From NCBI RefSeq assembly GCF_030486595.1, contig NZ_JAUJZH010000028.1, positions 1 through 64,000 of the forward strand: a stretch of 64,000 nucleotides of DNA. Reading direction: 5' to 3'. Made by a program: the position numbers and the translations under genes. Each line of letters starts with the position of its first letter. The first letter of the stretch is position 1. This stretch comes from Variovorax ginsengisoli (GTDB lineage: Bacteria; Pseudomonadota; Gammaproteobacteria; Burkholderiales; Burkholderiaceae_C). Under the pieces are notes generated by a model. That model was not told the DNA's origin, ran no database searches, and saw only the letters and a list, made by a program, of their open reading frames with translations. Positions 33,873 to 42,307 of this stretch are shown here, piece by piece.

Positions 33873-34688
33873 ATGACCCGCACCGCTTCCGACATGGACA
33901 TCAACGCTTGCCTCGAGCGCCGCTACGTCGCCGCCTTCGAAGTCCTCGACGATGCCTTTCTCCGTACCCTGCGCAGCTTCCCGGCGCGCGAGCGCAGTTC
34001 CGGGCTCGAGGATGTGTTCCTGCCCACCGTCGCGCAGGGCTATGCCGACGCCGCCGTGAAGGTGATGGTGGTGGGACGCGAGACGCGCCAGTGGCGCTAC
34101 GCCGCCGCGCCGGCCGAATCCGCGGCAGCCGCATCGCCCGCGGCCGGCTATGTCTCGCGCGGCATGGCCTGCCATCGAGGCTTCCTCGAAAGCTGCCTGC
34201 ACAAGCCCAGGCATAAATCGGGTCTGGTGCGCCTGCTTTGTCAGGTCGCGAAAGCCACGGATGCCGCGGGCCTGGTCTATTCGAATCTCTTCGCGGTGGC
34301 TGTCGGCGGCAAAGACCCGCGCCGTCATCCCCAGGCCTGGGCGGCGATCCGCGACCTCTCGCAGGCGCTGCTGAACATCCAGATCGAGGAGCTGCAGCCC
34401 GACGTGATCGTCTTCGCGAACGGCAGCTCCTCGGCCGGCGAGCGCCGGGCTTTCTTCCCGCACGAGGGCGATGCAGCGCTGGCCCGCTGCCGCGATCACC
34501 GGGACTGGGTGGCCAGCGCCGCGATCCCGGCCGCGCATCTGTTCGGCTTCAGGATGGACGAGCGCATCCAGTGCTACCGGATCCAGCATCCATCCTCGCC
34601 CGCGCACAAGACGCAGGCGAAGCGGGCCCGCCAGCACTTGCTCGAGATGCTGAAGCAGCACCAGGGCGCGCACGCCGGCCTCGCCTGA
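33873..34688 (+). CDS. Uracil-DNA-glycosylase-fold-like protein of unknown function
   Basis: A 271-residue protein starting seven bases after the LeoA-like stop, so it is in the same operon. KVMVVGRETRQWRY resembles the first strand and loop (G-Q/R-E-T-x-x-W) of uracil-DNA-glycosylase-like families, and QPDVIVFANGSSSAG resembles their later strand. AKATDAAGLVYSNLFAVAVG is a plausible core. The histidine motif of true glycosylases was not identified. It may be a nucleic-acid sensor or effector for the dynamin pair. The alternative start at 33894 would shorten it by seven residues. Confidence 0.5.
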   Translation: MTRTASDMDINACLERRYVAAFEVLDDAFLRTLRSFPARERSSGLEDVFLPTVAQGYADAAVKVMVVGRETRQWRYAAAPAESAAAASPAAGYVSRGMACHRGFLESCLHKPRHKSGLVRLLCQVAKATDAAGLVYSNLFAVAVGGKDPRRHPQAWAAIRDLSQALLNIQIEELQPDVIVFANGSSSAGERRAFFPHEGDAALARCRDHRDWVASAAIPAAHLFGFRMDERIQCYRIQHPSSPAHKTQAKRARQHLLEMLKQHQGAHAGLA

Positions 34689-34724
34689 GACCGCGGCGCC
34701 TGCCCCGTCTCCGTGAGGCCGCCC

Positions 34725-35738
34725 TCACTCGAACTCGGACGCCAACTGCTGCATCTCGCGCGATGGCGTTCGGTAGCTGACGAGCCGCACATCGAGGTCG
34801 ATGTCGCGCCTCTTCAACAGCGCGCGACGCAATGCGTCATGGATCCATTGCTCTTCGTTGCCGAATGCGCCGCCCCCGAGCCGAGTGAGCAGCACGATGT
34901 TCGACGCGCCGCGCCGTGCGTTCAGCTCCGCCGCGAGGAGAGTCGCCTCGTATGCGGCCTCGAGCACCAGCGATGCAAAGGCCGCCCAGTGCCGGGCTGG
35001 TACATCGCTGTAGGCCACGGGCAGCGCCGAGCAGAAGGCCTGCGACACTCGCGGGCGGGGCGCTGCCGGGGCATCCGTCACTTCGACATCGCTGTGCACG
35101 CCGATGCGCAGCTTGCCGCGCAGCGCGTCGAGCGCGTCTTCGTCCAGTGATCCGAAGTGTTGCGTCAGCTGTTCGAGAGCGCTTCGGGAACACATTGCAT
35201 ACCCGTTGCGCATCGTCCAGAGCGAAGCCACCGGTTGGTGAAGCGCCTCGCTGAGCGCCTGGCCGAGGTCGGCGAGTCCATCGAGCTGACGGCTGCGCGT
35301 TTGGCCAATGCCGTCCGGGGTCGGTGCGAAGTAGTTGCGGAAGATGGTCGCTGCGCCGGCGGCGATGGCACACGCGGGGCCCTGCGTCGGATCACTCCGG
35401 TAGATGGTGACGCCGTCCTCTGGCGTGAGTTGCGGAGACGCCATTTCGAGCAGGTTGAACTGCGATGCCACCTGGAACAGGGCCCCTGCGTACTCAGGTG
35501 CCTGATGCAAGGCCCGGATGTCGCCGACGAGCGGACGCACTCTCAGCCGACCGGCGGTGGCTGGTCGTGGGCCGATTCGCCTCCGCAGTTCTTCGAGAGA
35601 AACCAACTCGAGTTCGCCAATCCCGTGGCTGGCACCTGTAGCGGCAGAGACGAGCATTCCGCCCCTGATTGCGAGCCGGCCCCGCGTTTCATCGTACGTG
35701 GTCTCGCGAAAGCCGGTGAGTCGTTCGAACCAGTCCAT
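34725..35738 (-). CDS. Putative macro-like/ADP-ribose-related protein coupled to a sirtuin
   Basis: A 337-residue protein of no firmly recognised family. It contains APEYAGALFQVASQFNLLEM, AIAAGAATIFRNYFAP and, near the C-terminus, ASNIVLLTRLGGGAFGNEEQ. The GGGAFGN loop after a hydrophobic strand, and the S-x-x-V-L-L-T run, resemble the phosphate loop of macro-type ADP-ribose-binding proteins. It begins nine bases after the sirtuin stop on the same strand, and sirtuin-macro operons are known in bacteria. The assignment is inference from pattern and context. Confidence 0.45.
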   Translation of the reverse strand: MDWFERLTGFRETTYDETRGRLAIRGGMLVSAATGASHGIGELELVSLEELRRRIGPRPATAGRLRVRPLVGDIRALHQAPEYAGALFQVASQFNLLEMASPQLTPEDGVTIYRSDPTQGPACAIAAGAATIFRNYFAPTPDGIGQTRSRQLDGLADLGQALSEALHQPVASLWTMRNGYAMCSRSALEQLTQHFGSLDEDALDALRGKLRIGVHSDVEVTDAPAAPRPRVSQAFCSALPVAYSDVPARHWAAFASLVLEAAYEATLLAAELNARRGASNIVLLTRLGGGAFGNEEQWIHDALRRALLKRRDIDLDVRLVSYRTPSREMQQLASEFE

Positions 35739-35747
35739 GGTTGTCCT

Positions 35748-36527
35748 TCACATTTCAAGTGTCGAAAGCAGCGCCGGCAAACCGACGGCCGCCTGAATCT
35801 GCCAGTCCATGCCGCTGCGATCGGACAAGGTGGAGGCATCAGGATTAAGCACCGCGACATCGCAACCATGCCTCCGCGCGGCGTCCGGAAGACTCGCAGC
35901 GGGGTGCACCAGGCCAGAGGTTCCGACCACGAGCAGCAGATCTGCCGCCTCGACCTTTCGGAGGGCCTCCAGCCAGACTGCCTCCGGCAAACTTTCCCCG
36001 AACCAGACCACCCCCGGCCGGATCGGGCCATTGCAGGTTGCGCATCGCGGCGGGGCCAGTCGAGTGGTTCTGCCTTCAGGTTCATCCTTCTGCGGATCCG
36101 CGAGGGTGCACGTGCGTCCGCAGTCGAAGCAGCGCGGCGCAAACAGGCTGCCATGCAGATGAAGAACCGCTTCAGCACCGGCGCGCTCGTGGAGGTCGTC
36201 GACGTTCTGCGTCACGATCGTCAGCGACTCGACCTGCGGCCGGGCAGCGAGCGCGGTCAGCGCCATGTGTCCCGCATGCGGGAAGGCGCGGGCCACGCGA
36301 TGGCGCCGCCACTCGTACCAGGCCCACACCGTTTCGGGGTCGCGCCGAAATGCTTCAGGCGTCGCCAATTCCTGAGGATCGAAACGCGCCCACAGACCGG
36401 TGCCTTTGTCGCGGAAGGTGGGAATACCGCTTTCCGCAGACATACCAGCGCCTGACAGGACCACGACGCGGCGTGCGCCGCGCAGGCGTGCAACCAGAGG
36501 GGCAGGGGGGACGGGAGGGGAAGTCAT
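35748..36527 (-). CDS. cobB: Sir2-family NAD-dependent protein deacylase
   Basis: A 259-residue sirtuin. Motifs: VVVLSGAGMSAESGIPTFRD (NAD-binding), TQNVDDLHERAG, the catalytic histidine in LHLHGSLF and a zinc site CFDCGRTC plus CATC. AWYEWRRH carries Tyr and Arg spaced as in SIRT5/CobB-type desuccinylases (Y-x-x-R), suggesting acyl-lysine substrates. It precedes the possible macro-like gene; together they could control acylation or ADP-ribose signalling. Symbol is given by similarity to the cobB class and is tentative. Confidence 0.85.
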   Translation of the reverse strand: MTSPPVPPAPLVARLRGARRVVVLSGAGMSAESGIPTFRDKGTGLWARFDPQELATPEAFRRDPETVWAWYEWRRHRVARAFPHAGHMALTALAARPQVESLTIVTQNVDDLHERAGAEAVLHLHGSLFAPRCFDCGRTCTLADPQKDEPEGRTTRLAPPRCATCNGPIRPGVVWFGESLPEAVWLEALRKVEAADLLLVVGTSGLVHPAASLPDAARRHGCDVAVLNPDASTLSDRSGMDWQIQAAVGLPALLSTLEM

Positions 36528-36596
36528 GGCTCGATCTTCACAGGGGACGCGACGTGCTGTGACGCACAGGCGCTCCTGCACCGGCAGCTTGCGGAC

Positions 36597-38240
36597 CTAG
36601 CGCGCCGGCGCTCTTTCGAGCCGTCCCGTCAAAGCCTCTCCCGCAGACTGGCTCATGATCAGGTGGAGCTGCGACTGAGCGCGCGTCATGGCGACGAAAA
36701 GTTTACGGGCTTCCAGGTCTCCGAGTTGCTCAAAATCGATCTCGCAGACGATCACGATTGGCGCTGATTGCCCCTTGAAGCGGTAAACCGAATCGGCGAG
36801 CAGGACGCCCTCGGTCCAGCGGGCGTTTCCGGCGGCGTCAAAACCGCCGGTGAAGCGCCGCAGCGGCCACGTGCGGAGCTGCTCCGAGTTGATCAGGCGT
36901 GAGCGCTCGCGCCCATGGAAACTCAGCACTGCGATATCTTCCAGGCGCTCCCCGTTGCCCAGCAGATTGGCAATGATCTCAGCAGCGCGATTCAGGCCTC
37001 CGGGGTCCAGGGCATCGACGACGTGCAACTCCGGCGCGTCGCCGATCTCGGGACCTCGGCCCTGCACGGGCGTGGCGGTGAGTCCGAGCAGATTGACCGT
37101 GTCGACCAGACGCCGAGGACTGCGGAAGTTGTCCTGGCAAACGATGCGTGTGGCATCCGGCAGATCGAAGGCCTCCTTGCGGTAGATCGCCTGCTCGGCA
37201 TCGCCCATCACGTACAGACGCCCGTCAGGCTTGAGCCGGGGCAGCAGCGCCTGTAACCAATCTCCGTCGAAATCCTGCGACTCGTCGATGATCAGGAGAT
37301 CCAGCGTGTTCGCCTGGGCATTGGTAGCGGTCAACGCCTCGAAGGCAGCGGGGTATGTCGCGCTACTGGTGAAATCCGGCTCGACCCCCGTGGCACGCAA
37401 GGCAGCGATCGCCAGCTCATGCACCGTGCTGACGTCGGCGAGGGGCGGCGCCAGCCCGACAATGTGGTCCGCCAAGGGGCGGTTGAAGCACACGTAGCCC
37501 GCCCTTCGCTTCTCTGCGCTGGCTTCGCCCAACAGCTTCAACGCCAGCTGCGTCTTGCCCGAGCCCGCGGTGGCTTCGACCACATAGATGCCCGAAGGCG
37601 AATGGATACGCGGCACCCACGTGGCCAGGCCGTCGGACAGCCGGCGCGTGGTTGCCAGCCGCTGTCCGTAGCGACATGCCGCGTCGGGGACCACATCGAA
37701 GCGGTTCGAAAGAAATGCGAAGAGCCTGTCGACCTGCTCGGCCGCGAGCGGCGCATGCCGCGTTGCTTCGGCCAGCAGCGTCCCCAGCTCATCGAGCTGG
37801 CTGGCATCGATGATGCGTTCGCGCGGATAGCCGACGCTGCCTTGCGCCACCCGAAAATCCGGAAGCAGCAGGAAGTGTGCGATCCGCACCGCGCCGAGTT
37901 GGGCATCGCGCAAACGCCCGATCAGGCCTTGCAACTGCGCGTGCGCCTGGTGGACCAGGCTCTTGCGAACAGCTCCGTACAGCTTGAAGGCGCCATCCTC
38001 GGAAAGATCCACGTCCCCGGCCTTGATCTCGAGCACTGCCACATGCCCGCCCGGGGCCACGGCGACAGCGTCCAATTCGCCATAGCGCTGAGCCCCTTCA
38101 TGCAGCTGCGATGTCTTCACGCTGTGGTAGACGCGCCAAGTGGCTGGAAGCGCGTCTGCCAGGAGCCGGAGCATTTCGTGCTCACGGTAGTGCCCTGCAC
38201 CGAGGGCAGGGCTGAGGGCATCGGGATAGAGCACGGCCAT
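36597..38240 (-). CDS. NERD-domain protein with UvrD/Rep-type helicase
   Basis: A 547-residue fusion. Residues ~15-150 are a nuclease-related (NERD) domain: YGELDAVAVAPGGHVAVLEI followed by KAG supplies the D-E-K active-site pattern. From ~215 on it is a SF1A helicase: VVEATAGSGKTQLALKLLGE (Walker A), LLIIDESQDFDGDWLQALLP (motif II), VMGDAEQAIYR (motif III), DNFRSPRRLVDTVN (IV) and KLFVAMTRAQSQLHLIMS (VI). NERD helicases recur in defence and plasmid-control loci. The start at 38240 excludes an arginine-rich extension. Confidence 0.82.
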   Translation of the reverse strand: MAVLYPDALSPALGAGHYREHEMLRLLADALPATWRVYHSVKTSQLHEGAQRYGELDAVAVAPGGHVAVLEIKAGDVDLSEDGAFKLYGAVRKSLVHQAHAQLQGLIGRLRDAQLGAVRIAHFLLLPDFRVAQGSVGYPRERIIDASQLDELGTLLAEATRHAPLAAEQVDRLFAFLSNRFDVVPDAACRYGQRLATTRRLSDGLATWVPRIHSPSGIYVVEATAGSGKTQLALKLLGEASAEKRRAGYVCFNRPLADHIVGLAPPLADVSTVHELAIAALRATGVEPDFTSSATYPAAFEALTATNAQANTLDLLIIDESQDFDGDWLQALLPRLKPDGRLYVMGDAEQAIYRKEAFDLPDATRIVCQDNFRSPRRLVDTVNLLGLTATPVQGRGPEIGDAPELHVVDALDPGGLNRAAEIIANLLGNGERLEDIAVLSFHGRERSRLINSEQLRTWPLRRFTGGFDAAGNARWTEGVLLADSVYRFKGQSAPIVIVCEIDFEQLGDLEARKLFVAMTRAQSQLHLIMSQSAGEALTGRLERAPAR

Positions 38241-38324
38241 GCCGTACTGTAGCCGGGTGGCGATTGTGCGACACAAGTTGACGCATGTCTGACGACACTG
38301 ACCTCCTGACAACAAGGGGGTCGA

Positions 38325-40427
38325 ATGGCAAGATTTCGCAGGGGTGGGCACGCATTTTCCGGGGGCAGGACGGAGGGCGCGGACCTGGCGAGACTATGGA
38401 TCCTCAGGATGCTCGTGTCGCTCAAGGCGTCGCGCAAGTTCGTGGTCGGCGGCGAGTTCGAGCACGACGGCCTCGCGGAGTTTCTCGGGCTTCAACACTG
38501 GACGCTGCCGTCCTGCGACTTCGACGAGAAGGCCGTCCATGCGGAACTGCGCGCATTGCACAAGGCGGCCGAGCGCGACTTGCAGCATGCCCGGGCGCCT
38601 GCCTACCTGGCGGGCAACGTGGTGCGCCTCGCCACGCTGGCGGGCCTGTCGGACACCGACTGCCGAATTCTCGAGTTCGTGGTGCTCATCCAGACCGATC
38701 AACTTGTACGTGAGACTGCGAATTGGCTCGGCGATCTTTCGTCGGTCAACCTGTACTTCGCCCTTGCGGCTGTGCTCGGCATTCCCGAAAGCGATGTACG
38801 CGCGTCCTTGGCAAGTCGAGGGACGCTCGCGCGCTCCGGGCTTGTGTCGATGGGCCGATTCGGGACGGCCTCACTGGCGGACAAGCTGGAATTGTTGTCC
38901 ACGGACTTCGCCGACAGCATCTCGAGCACGGACGCCGACCCGATCGACCTGCTCAAGGACATGGTGGTGCCTGGCTCGTCGTCCGTACTCGCACTGGAAG
39001 ACTATGCGCACATCGGGCCATCGCTTTCGATCCTTCGCCCTTACCTGAAGCATGCGCTGGAGTCCAATCGCACGGGCGTCAACGTGTTCCTGCATGGCGC
39101 TCCAGGTACTGGCAAGAGCCAACTGGCCCGGTTGCTGGCGCAGGAGTTCGAGTGTGAGTTGTTCGAGGTGACCAGCGAGGACGACGACGGCGATCCGGTG
39201 GGTGGCGAGCGGCGCCTGCGTGCCTTCCGGGCGGCGCAAAGCTTCTTCTCGCAACGCAGATCGCTGATCCTGTTCGACGAAGTCGAGGATGTATTCAACG
39301 ACGGTGATGTCATTCTCGGCCGCAGGGGCACCGTGCAGAGCCGAAAAGGATGGCTCAACCGCATGCTCGAAGAAAACAAGGTGCCGACGCTCTGGCTTTC
39401 CAACGCCATCCACACCCTCGACGCCGCCTTCATCCGTCGCTTCGACATGGTAATCGAGCTGCCCGTACCGCCCCGCGCACAGCGCGAGCGCATCCTGCGC
39501 CACGCATGCGGCGAACTGCTCGCGCCTGATGCTCTCAAGCGACTCGCGGATTCGGAGTCGCTCGCGCCTGCGGTCGTGACGCGCGCTGCTGCGGTGGTCC
39601 ATTGCATCCAAGGCGAAATACTCGAAGGCAGCAGCTCCGAGGCAATCGAACGCTTGATCGAGGGTACGCTGGAAGCGCAGGGCCATCGCACGCCCAAGCG
39701 CGCAGCCCTTGACCAGCTGCCGCCGACCTACGAGCCCTCTCTTGTCAATGCGGACACCGACCTGGTTGCGATGGCTTCGGGGCTGGTTCGCACAAGAGCA
39801 GGGCGGATATGCCTGTACGGGCCGCCGGGCACCGGCAAGACCGCGTACGGCCGCTGGCTGGCAGAGCGGATCGGCGTCCCGCTGATGATCAAGCGCGCTT
39901 CGGACCTGATGTCGAAATGGGTTGGTGGCAGCGAGAAGAACATAGCGCGGGCCTTCAGGTCTGCAGAGGAGGAGGGCGCCGTGCTGCTGATCGATGAGGT
40001 GGACAGCTTCCTTCAGGATCGGCGCCACGCGCGTGCCAGCTGGGAGGTCAGTCAGGTCAACGAGTTGCTGACGCAGATGGAGTGCTTTGGAGGCGTGTTC
40101 ATTGCGTCGACCAACCTGGTCCGCAATCTGGACCAGGCCGCGCTGCGGCGCTTCGACCTCAAGATCAAGTTGGACTTTCTCAAACCGGAGCAGGCTGCTC
40201 GCCTGCTGGGCCTTCAATGCGCAGCACTGGGACTTGGCACGCCCACGCCGGCGCAGCTCTCGCGTGTCACGCGCCTCATCCAGCTGACTCCTGGTGACTT
40301 TGCGGCCATCGCGCGGCGGTCTCGCTTCCACCCGATCGCATCGGTGGACTATTTGCTTGTCGCCCTGGAGGCCGAGTGCGCCATGAAGGAGGCGGGCGCT
40401 CGCAGTGTTCTTGGGTTCTTGGCCTGA
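38325..40427 (+). CDS. Double AAA+ ATPase
   Basis: A 700-residue protein with two AAA+ cores. The first has Walker A GAPGTGKS (258-265), Walker B LILFDEVEDVF and an arginine-finger region AAFIRRFDM; the second has GPPGTGKT (499-506), Walker B VLLIDEVDSFL and AALRRFDLKIK. The N-terminal 240 residues are helical. Tandem AAA modules of this Cdc48-like sort are less common in bacteria outside defence or stress systems. It is transcribed divergently from the NERD-helicase. AGGGGG precedes the ATG. Unfoldase or remodelling role is likely; substrate unknown. Confidence 0.78.
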   Translation: MARFRRGGHAFSGGRTEGADLARLWILRMLVSLKASRKFVVGGEFEHDGLAEFLGLQHWTLPSCDFDEKAVHAELRALHKAAERDLQHARAPAYLAGNVVRLATLAGLSDTDCRILEFVVLIQTDQLVRETANWLGDLSSVNLYFALAAVLGIPESDVRASLASRGTLARSGLVSMGRFGTASLADKLELLSTDFADSISSTDADPIDLLKDMVVPGSSSVLALEDYAHIGPSLSILRPYLKHALESNRTGVNVFLHGAPGTGKSQLARLLAQEFECELFEVTSEDDDGDPVGGERRLRAFRAAQSFFSQRRSLILFDEVEDVFNDGDVILGRRGTVQSRKGWLNRMLEENKVPTLWLSNAIHTLDAAFIRRFDMVIELPVPPRAQRERILRHACGELLAPDALKRLADSESLAPAVVTRAAAVVHCIQGEILEGSSSEAIERLIEGTLEAQGHRTPKRAALDQLPPTYEPSLVNADTDLVAMASGLVRTRAGRICLYGPPGTGKTAYGRWLAERIGVPLMIKRASDLMSKWVGGSEKNIARAFRSAEEEGAVLLIDEVDSFLQDRRHARASWEVSQVNELLTQMECFGGVFIASTNLVRNLDQAALRRFDLKIKLDFLKPEQAARLLGLQCAALGLGTPTPAQLSRVTRLIQLTPGDFAAIARRSRFHPIASVDYLLVALEAECAMKEAGARSVLGFLA

Positions 40428-40579
40428 GGGTTTCCTTGTCCATGGCAAAGGCAGTTCACGTGTTGGGGATGTGCACTAATGCCTTCAATCGAACGCCTTC
40501 GCGTGGCGGGTCCCTTCAGATGTGCTCTTGCACCTCATAATTGTTCGGCTCAATTCGATTGACATAATTAAGACCAAGC

Positions 40580-41290
40580 ATGATTCATTGCAACGCCTCC
40601 GAACTGAACGTTCGTTCCTCACGCAATCCTCTTCCTGCGCTGGAAGTGAAAGTTGATAGCCTCGAGGAGCGAGATATTGACTTCTGTGCGACGGTAGCCA
40701 AGGCGCTGGCCGACTTCGTGTTAGCTCATCCCGATGCGCATGCCACTGTGTACCTGTATGGCACCATGAGCGTCAACTTTCACGAGCCAGCTTGGTCCGA
40801 GTTTCTGATCCCGTTGGGCGACAAGAGGCTCATGCAGGTCCTGGAAGACGCGTTTCGCCGTCTCGGCGATGTGCCGACGCGACAGAGCGACTACGTGTCA
40901 CCTGCACAAGGTTCTGCGATGTTCCATTTGGAAGGTGGGCATGTTTGGGAGCCGGAGGACGCTTTGACTTGGCTTGCCCGAGAAGCTCAGGATGAGACTT
41001 CAGCAACCGTAGTTGAAGACGACTCGACCGGACCTGCAACCACCGATGACTCCGAAGGACAGGACTGGGATCTAGATATTCCAATGGAAGGCGCCGTTGC
41101 CGCAGAGCCCCGGCGCTCCGAGCAGCCCACACGGTTTCGCCAAGCCCGTGCCGACGCGAGGGTCGGGACCATCAAGCGCGAGATCGAGCGGGTGTTCGGC
41201 CTGCCGGCAGGCTCCGTTGTACTGAGAGGTGGTGACGGGGCGGCATTGCGGTCTGATGCATTCATCAGGACGCTTCGGTCGCGCTGGTGA
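40580..41290 (+). CDS. Hypothetical protein downstream of the AAA ATPase
   Basis: A 236-residue protein of no recognised family. It starts with a beta-rich region (ALEVKVDSLEERDIDF, HATVYLYGTMSVNFH), followed by a long acidic low-complexity linker (~residues 135-180, rich in D, E, T) and a basic helical C-terminus (FRQARADARVGTIKREIERV). Codon use and GC are lower than in the core genes. Its upstream 150 bases are AT-rich, with two CATAAT-like boxes. It may be an effector or adaptor of the ATPase, but that is context only. Confidence 0.55.
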   Translation: MIHCNASELNVRSSRNPLPALEVKVDSLEERDIDFCATVAKALADFVLAHPDAHATVYLYGTMSVNFHEPAWSEFLIPLGDKRLMQVLEDAFRRLGDVPTRQSDYVSPAQGSAMFHLEGGHVWEPEDALTWLAREAQDETSATVVEDDSTGPATTDDSEGQDWDLDIPMEGAVAAEPRRSEQPTRFRQARADARVGTIKREIERVFGLPAGSVVLRGGDGAALRSDAFIRTLRSRW

Positions 41291-41549
41291 TTTGGTCAGA
41301 ACGCAGCGGTCGCGTTAGTGATTGATCGAGACCGGAGGGCTCCGGCGCGGCCGCGGTCGTGGGACGGATGCCTGCCAGCCGAAGCCCGAGACAGGATACA
41401 AACGGTGACTGACCGGTTGTGGCCTGCGACCTCCGAAGCGGCACGGCCGGTGCCGTTGTCCCTAAAGCTTGAGAAGTTTCGATGAGCTCCAATCCCTCCG
41501 CCGCTGGCGAGGCACGCGTGGCCCACCCCGCAAATCGCAAAGACCTTCT

Positions 41550-41870
41550 ATGGCCACAGAGAAAAATCGCCCGCAGTTCTCACTCGTTGCAATTGACCAT
41601 TTCGATGCAAGACGAGGTCTGACGCGATGTCGCGCGCCTGGTGTCGGTGTCCATGCTCACAGTCAATCCGCGACGGCGGATTTCTGGCGCAACGGGGATG
41701 GAGACATTCTTGTCCGGTTCGAAAGTTCGGGTTACAGGTTCTCGTTTTGTGCCCGCGATGGCGTCGGCGCGGCGATTTCCGAGGACCATCTGGATGCGTT
41801 CTGCGACCATGTGGGCTCGCTGCTCCAGGATTGGCTCAGCGATGGGGTGGACGACTGCCCGGATACATAA
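41550..41870 (+). CDS. Small hypothetical protein
   Basis: A 106-residue protein: FSLVAIDHFDARRGLTRCRA, FWRNGDGDILVRFESSGYRF and ISEDHLDAFCDHVGSLLQDW. The alternation of strands and a final helix looks globular. There is no clear Shine-Dalgarno; a longer start at 41469 is possible. No family recognised. It lies in a stretch of lower coding quality. Confidence 0.4.
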   Translation: MATEKNRPQFSLVAIDHFDARRGLTRCRAPGVGVHAHSQSATADFWRNGDGDILVRFESSGYRFSFCARDGVGAAISEDHLDAFCDHVGSLLQDWLSDGVDDCPDT

Positions 41871-42046
41871 AACTGATCGATGAAACAAGGCTCGCGCGGA
41901 TGCCCCGAAGGGCGCGGTCGCGACAACTAGGGTCGTCCGGCTCCAGCACTGCGGAGTTTGTCCAGCACACCAACTGAGCGGCTAGGCCGGAGCCAATGGG
42001 GCGAGGCGGCTGTCGGGTCGGTCATACAAAAGGCATCCACAAAATT

Positions 42047-42091
42047 GAGGATGAACGTCCTGAACCGCTAGCGGCTGTCCGATTCATCCTC
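42047..42091. repeat. Nested symmetrical inverted repeat in the 437-base gap
   Basis: GAGGATGAA (42047-42055) and TTCATCCTC (42083-42091) are perfect 9-base arms placed symmetrically around CCGCTAGCGG (42065-42074), a perfect 10-bp palindrome, with 9- and 8-base spacers. The remaining gap from 41871 to 42307 shows no convincing gene; it also contains a direct repeat CATCCACAAA at 42034-42043 and 42173-42182. Could be an operator, a hairpin RNA or a bidirectional terminator. Confidence 0.5.
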
Positions 42092-42307
42092 TGACAATCG
42101 CGTCTGCTCGAGCGGATTCGGACCTCGCACGGAACCTATGAGACTAGCCCTGCTCACGCGAAACCAGAAAAACATCCACAAAGCCATGAATGGAAGACAA
42201 AAGGGTGCAGGGCAGCACAGGCATCGCATTCTGCCAGCCGCTTTCCAAAGACCTGCAGCAGACTTCAACGGAAGTTCCACTAATCTCTATCGGAAGAGGA
42301 GTTCAGA

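Noticed and set aside
29850..33904. Two very long minus-strand frames (761 and 674 codons) opposite the dynamin genes
   Set aside because: They are leucine/valine/arginine-rich mirror frames of genuine GTPases with intact G motifs.
38871..40448. A 525-codon frame opposite the double AAA ATPase
   Set aside because: Antisense shadow; the plus strand carries both Walker motifs and a ribosome site.
40559..40564. Perfect TTGACA before the 236-aa gene as its -35 box
   Set aside because: It is only 16 bases from the ATG, so the transcript would begin inside the gene; an earlier CATAAT pairing is weak.
41276..41335. Imperfect 31-base direct repeat after the 236-aa gene
   Set aside because: The two copies differ at several positions and overlap a stop codon; too weak to call a functional element.
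42068..42280. A 70-codon cysteine-containing frame in the gap before GmrSD
   Set aside because: It runs through the symmetric hairpin, lacks a Shine-Dalgarno and shows no domain pattern.
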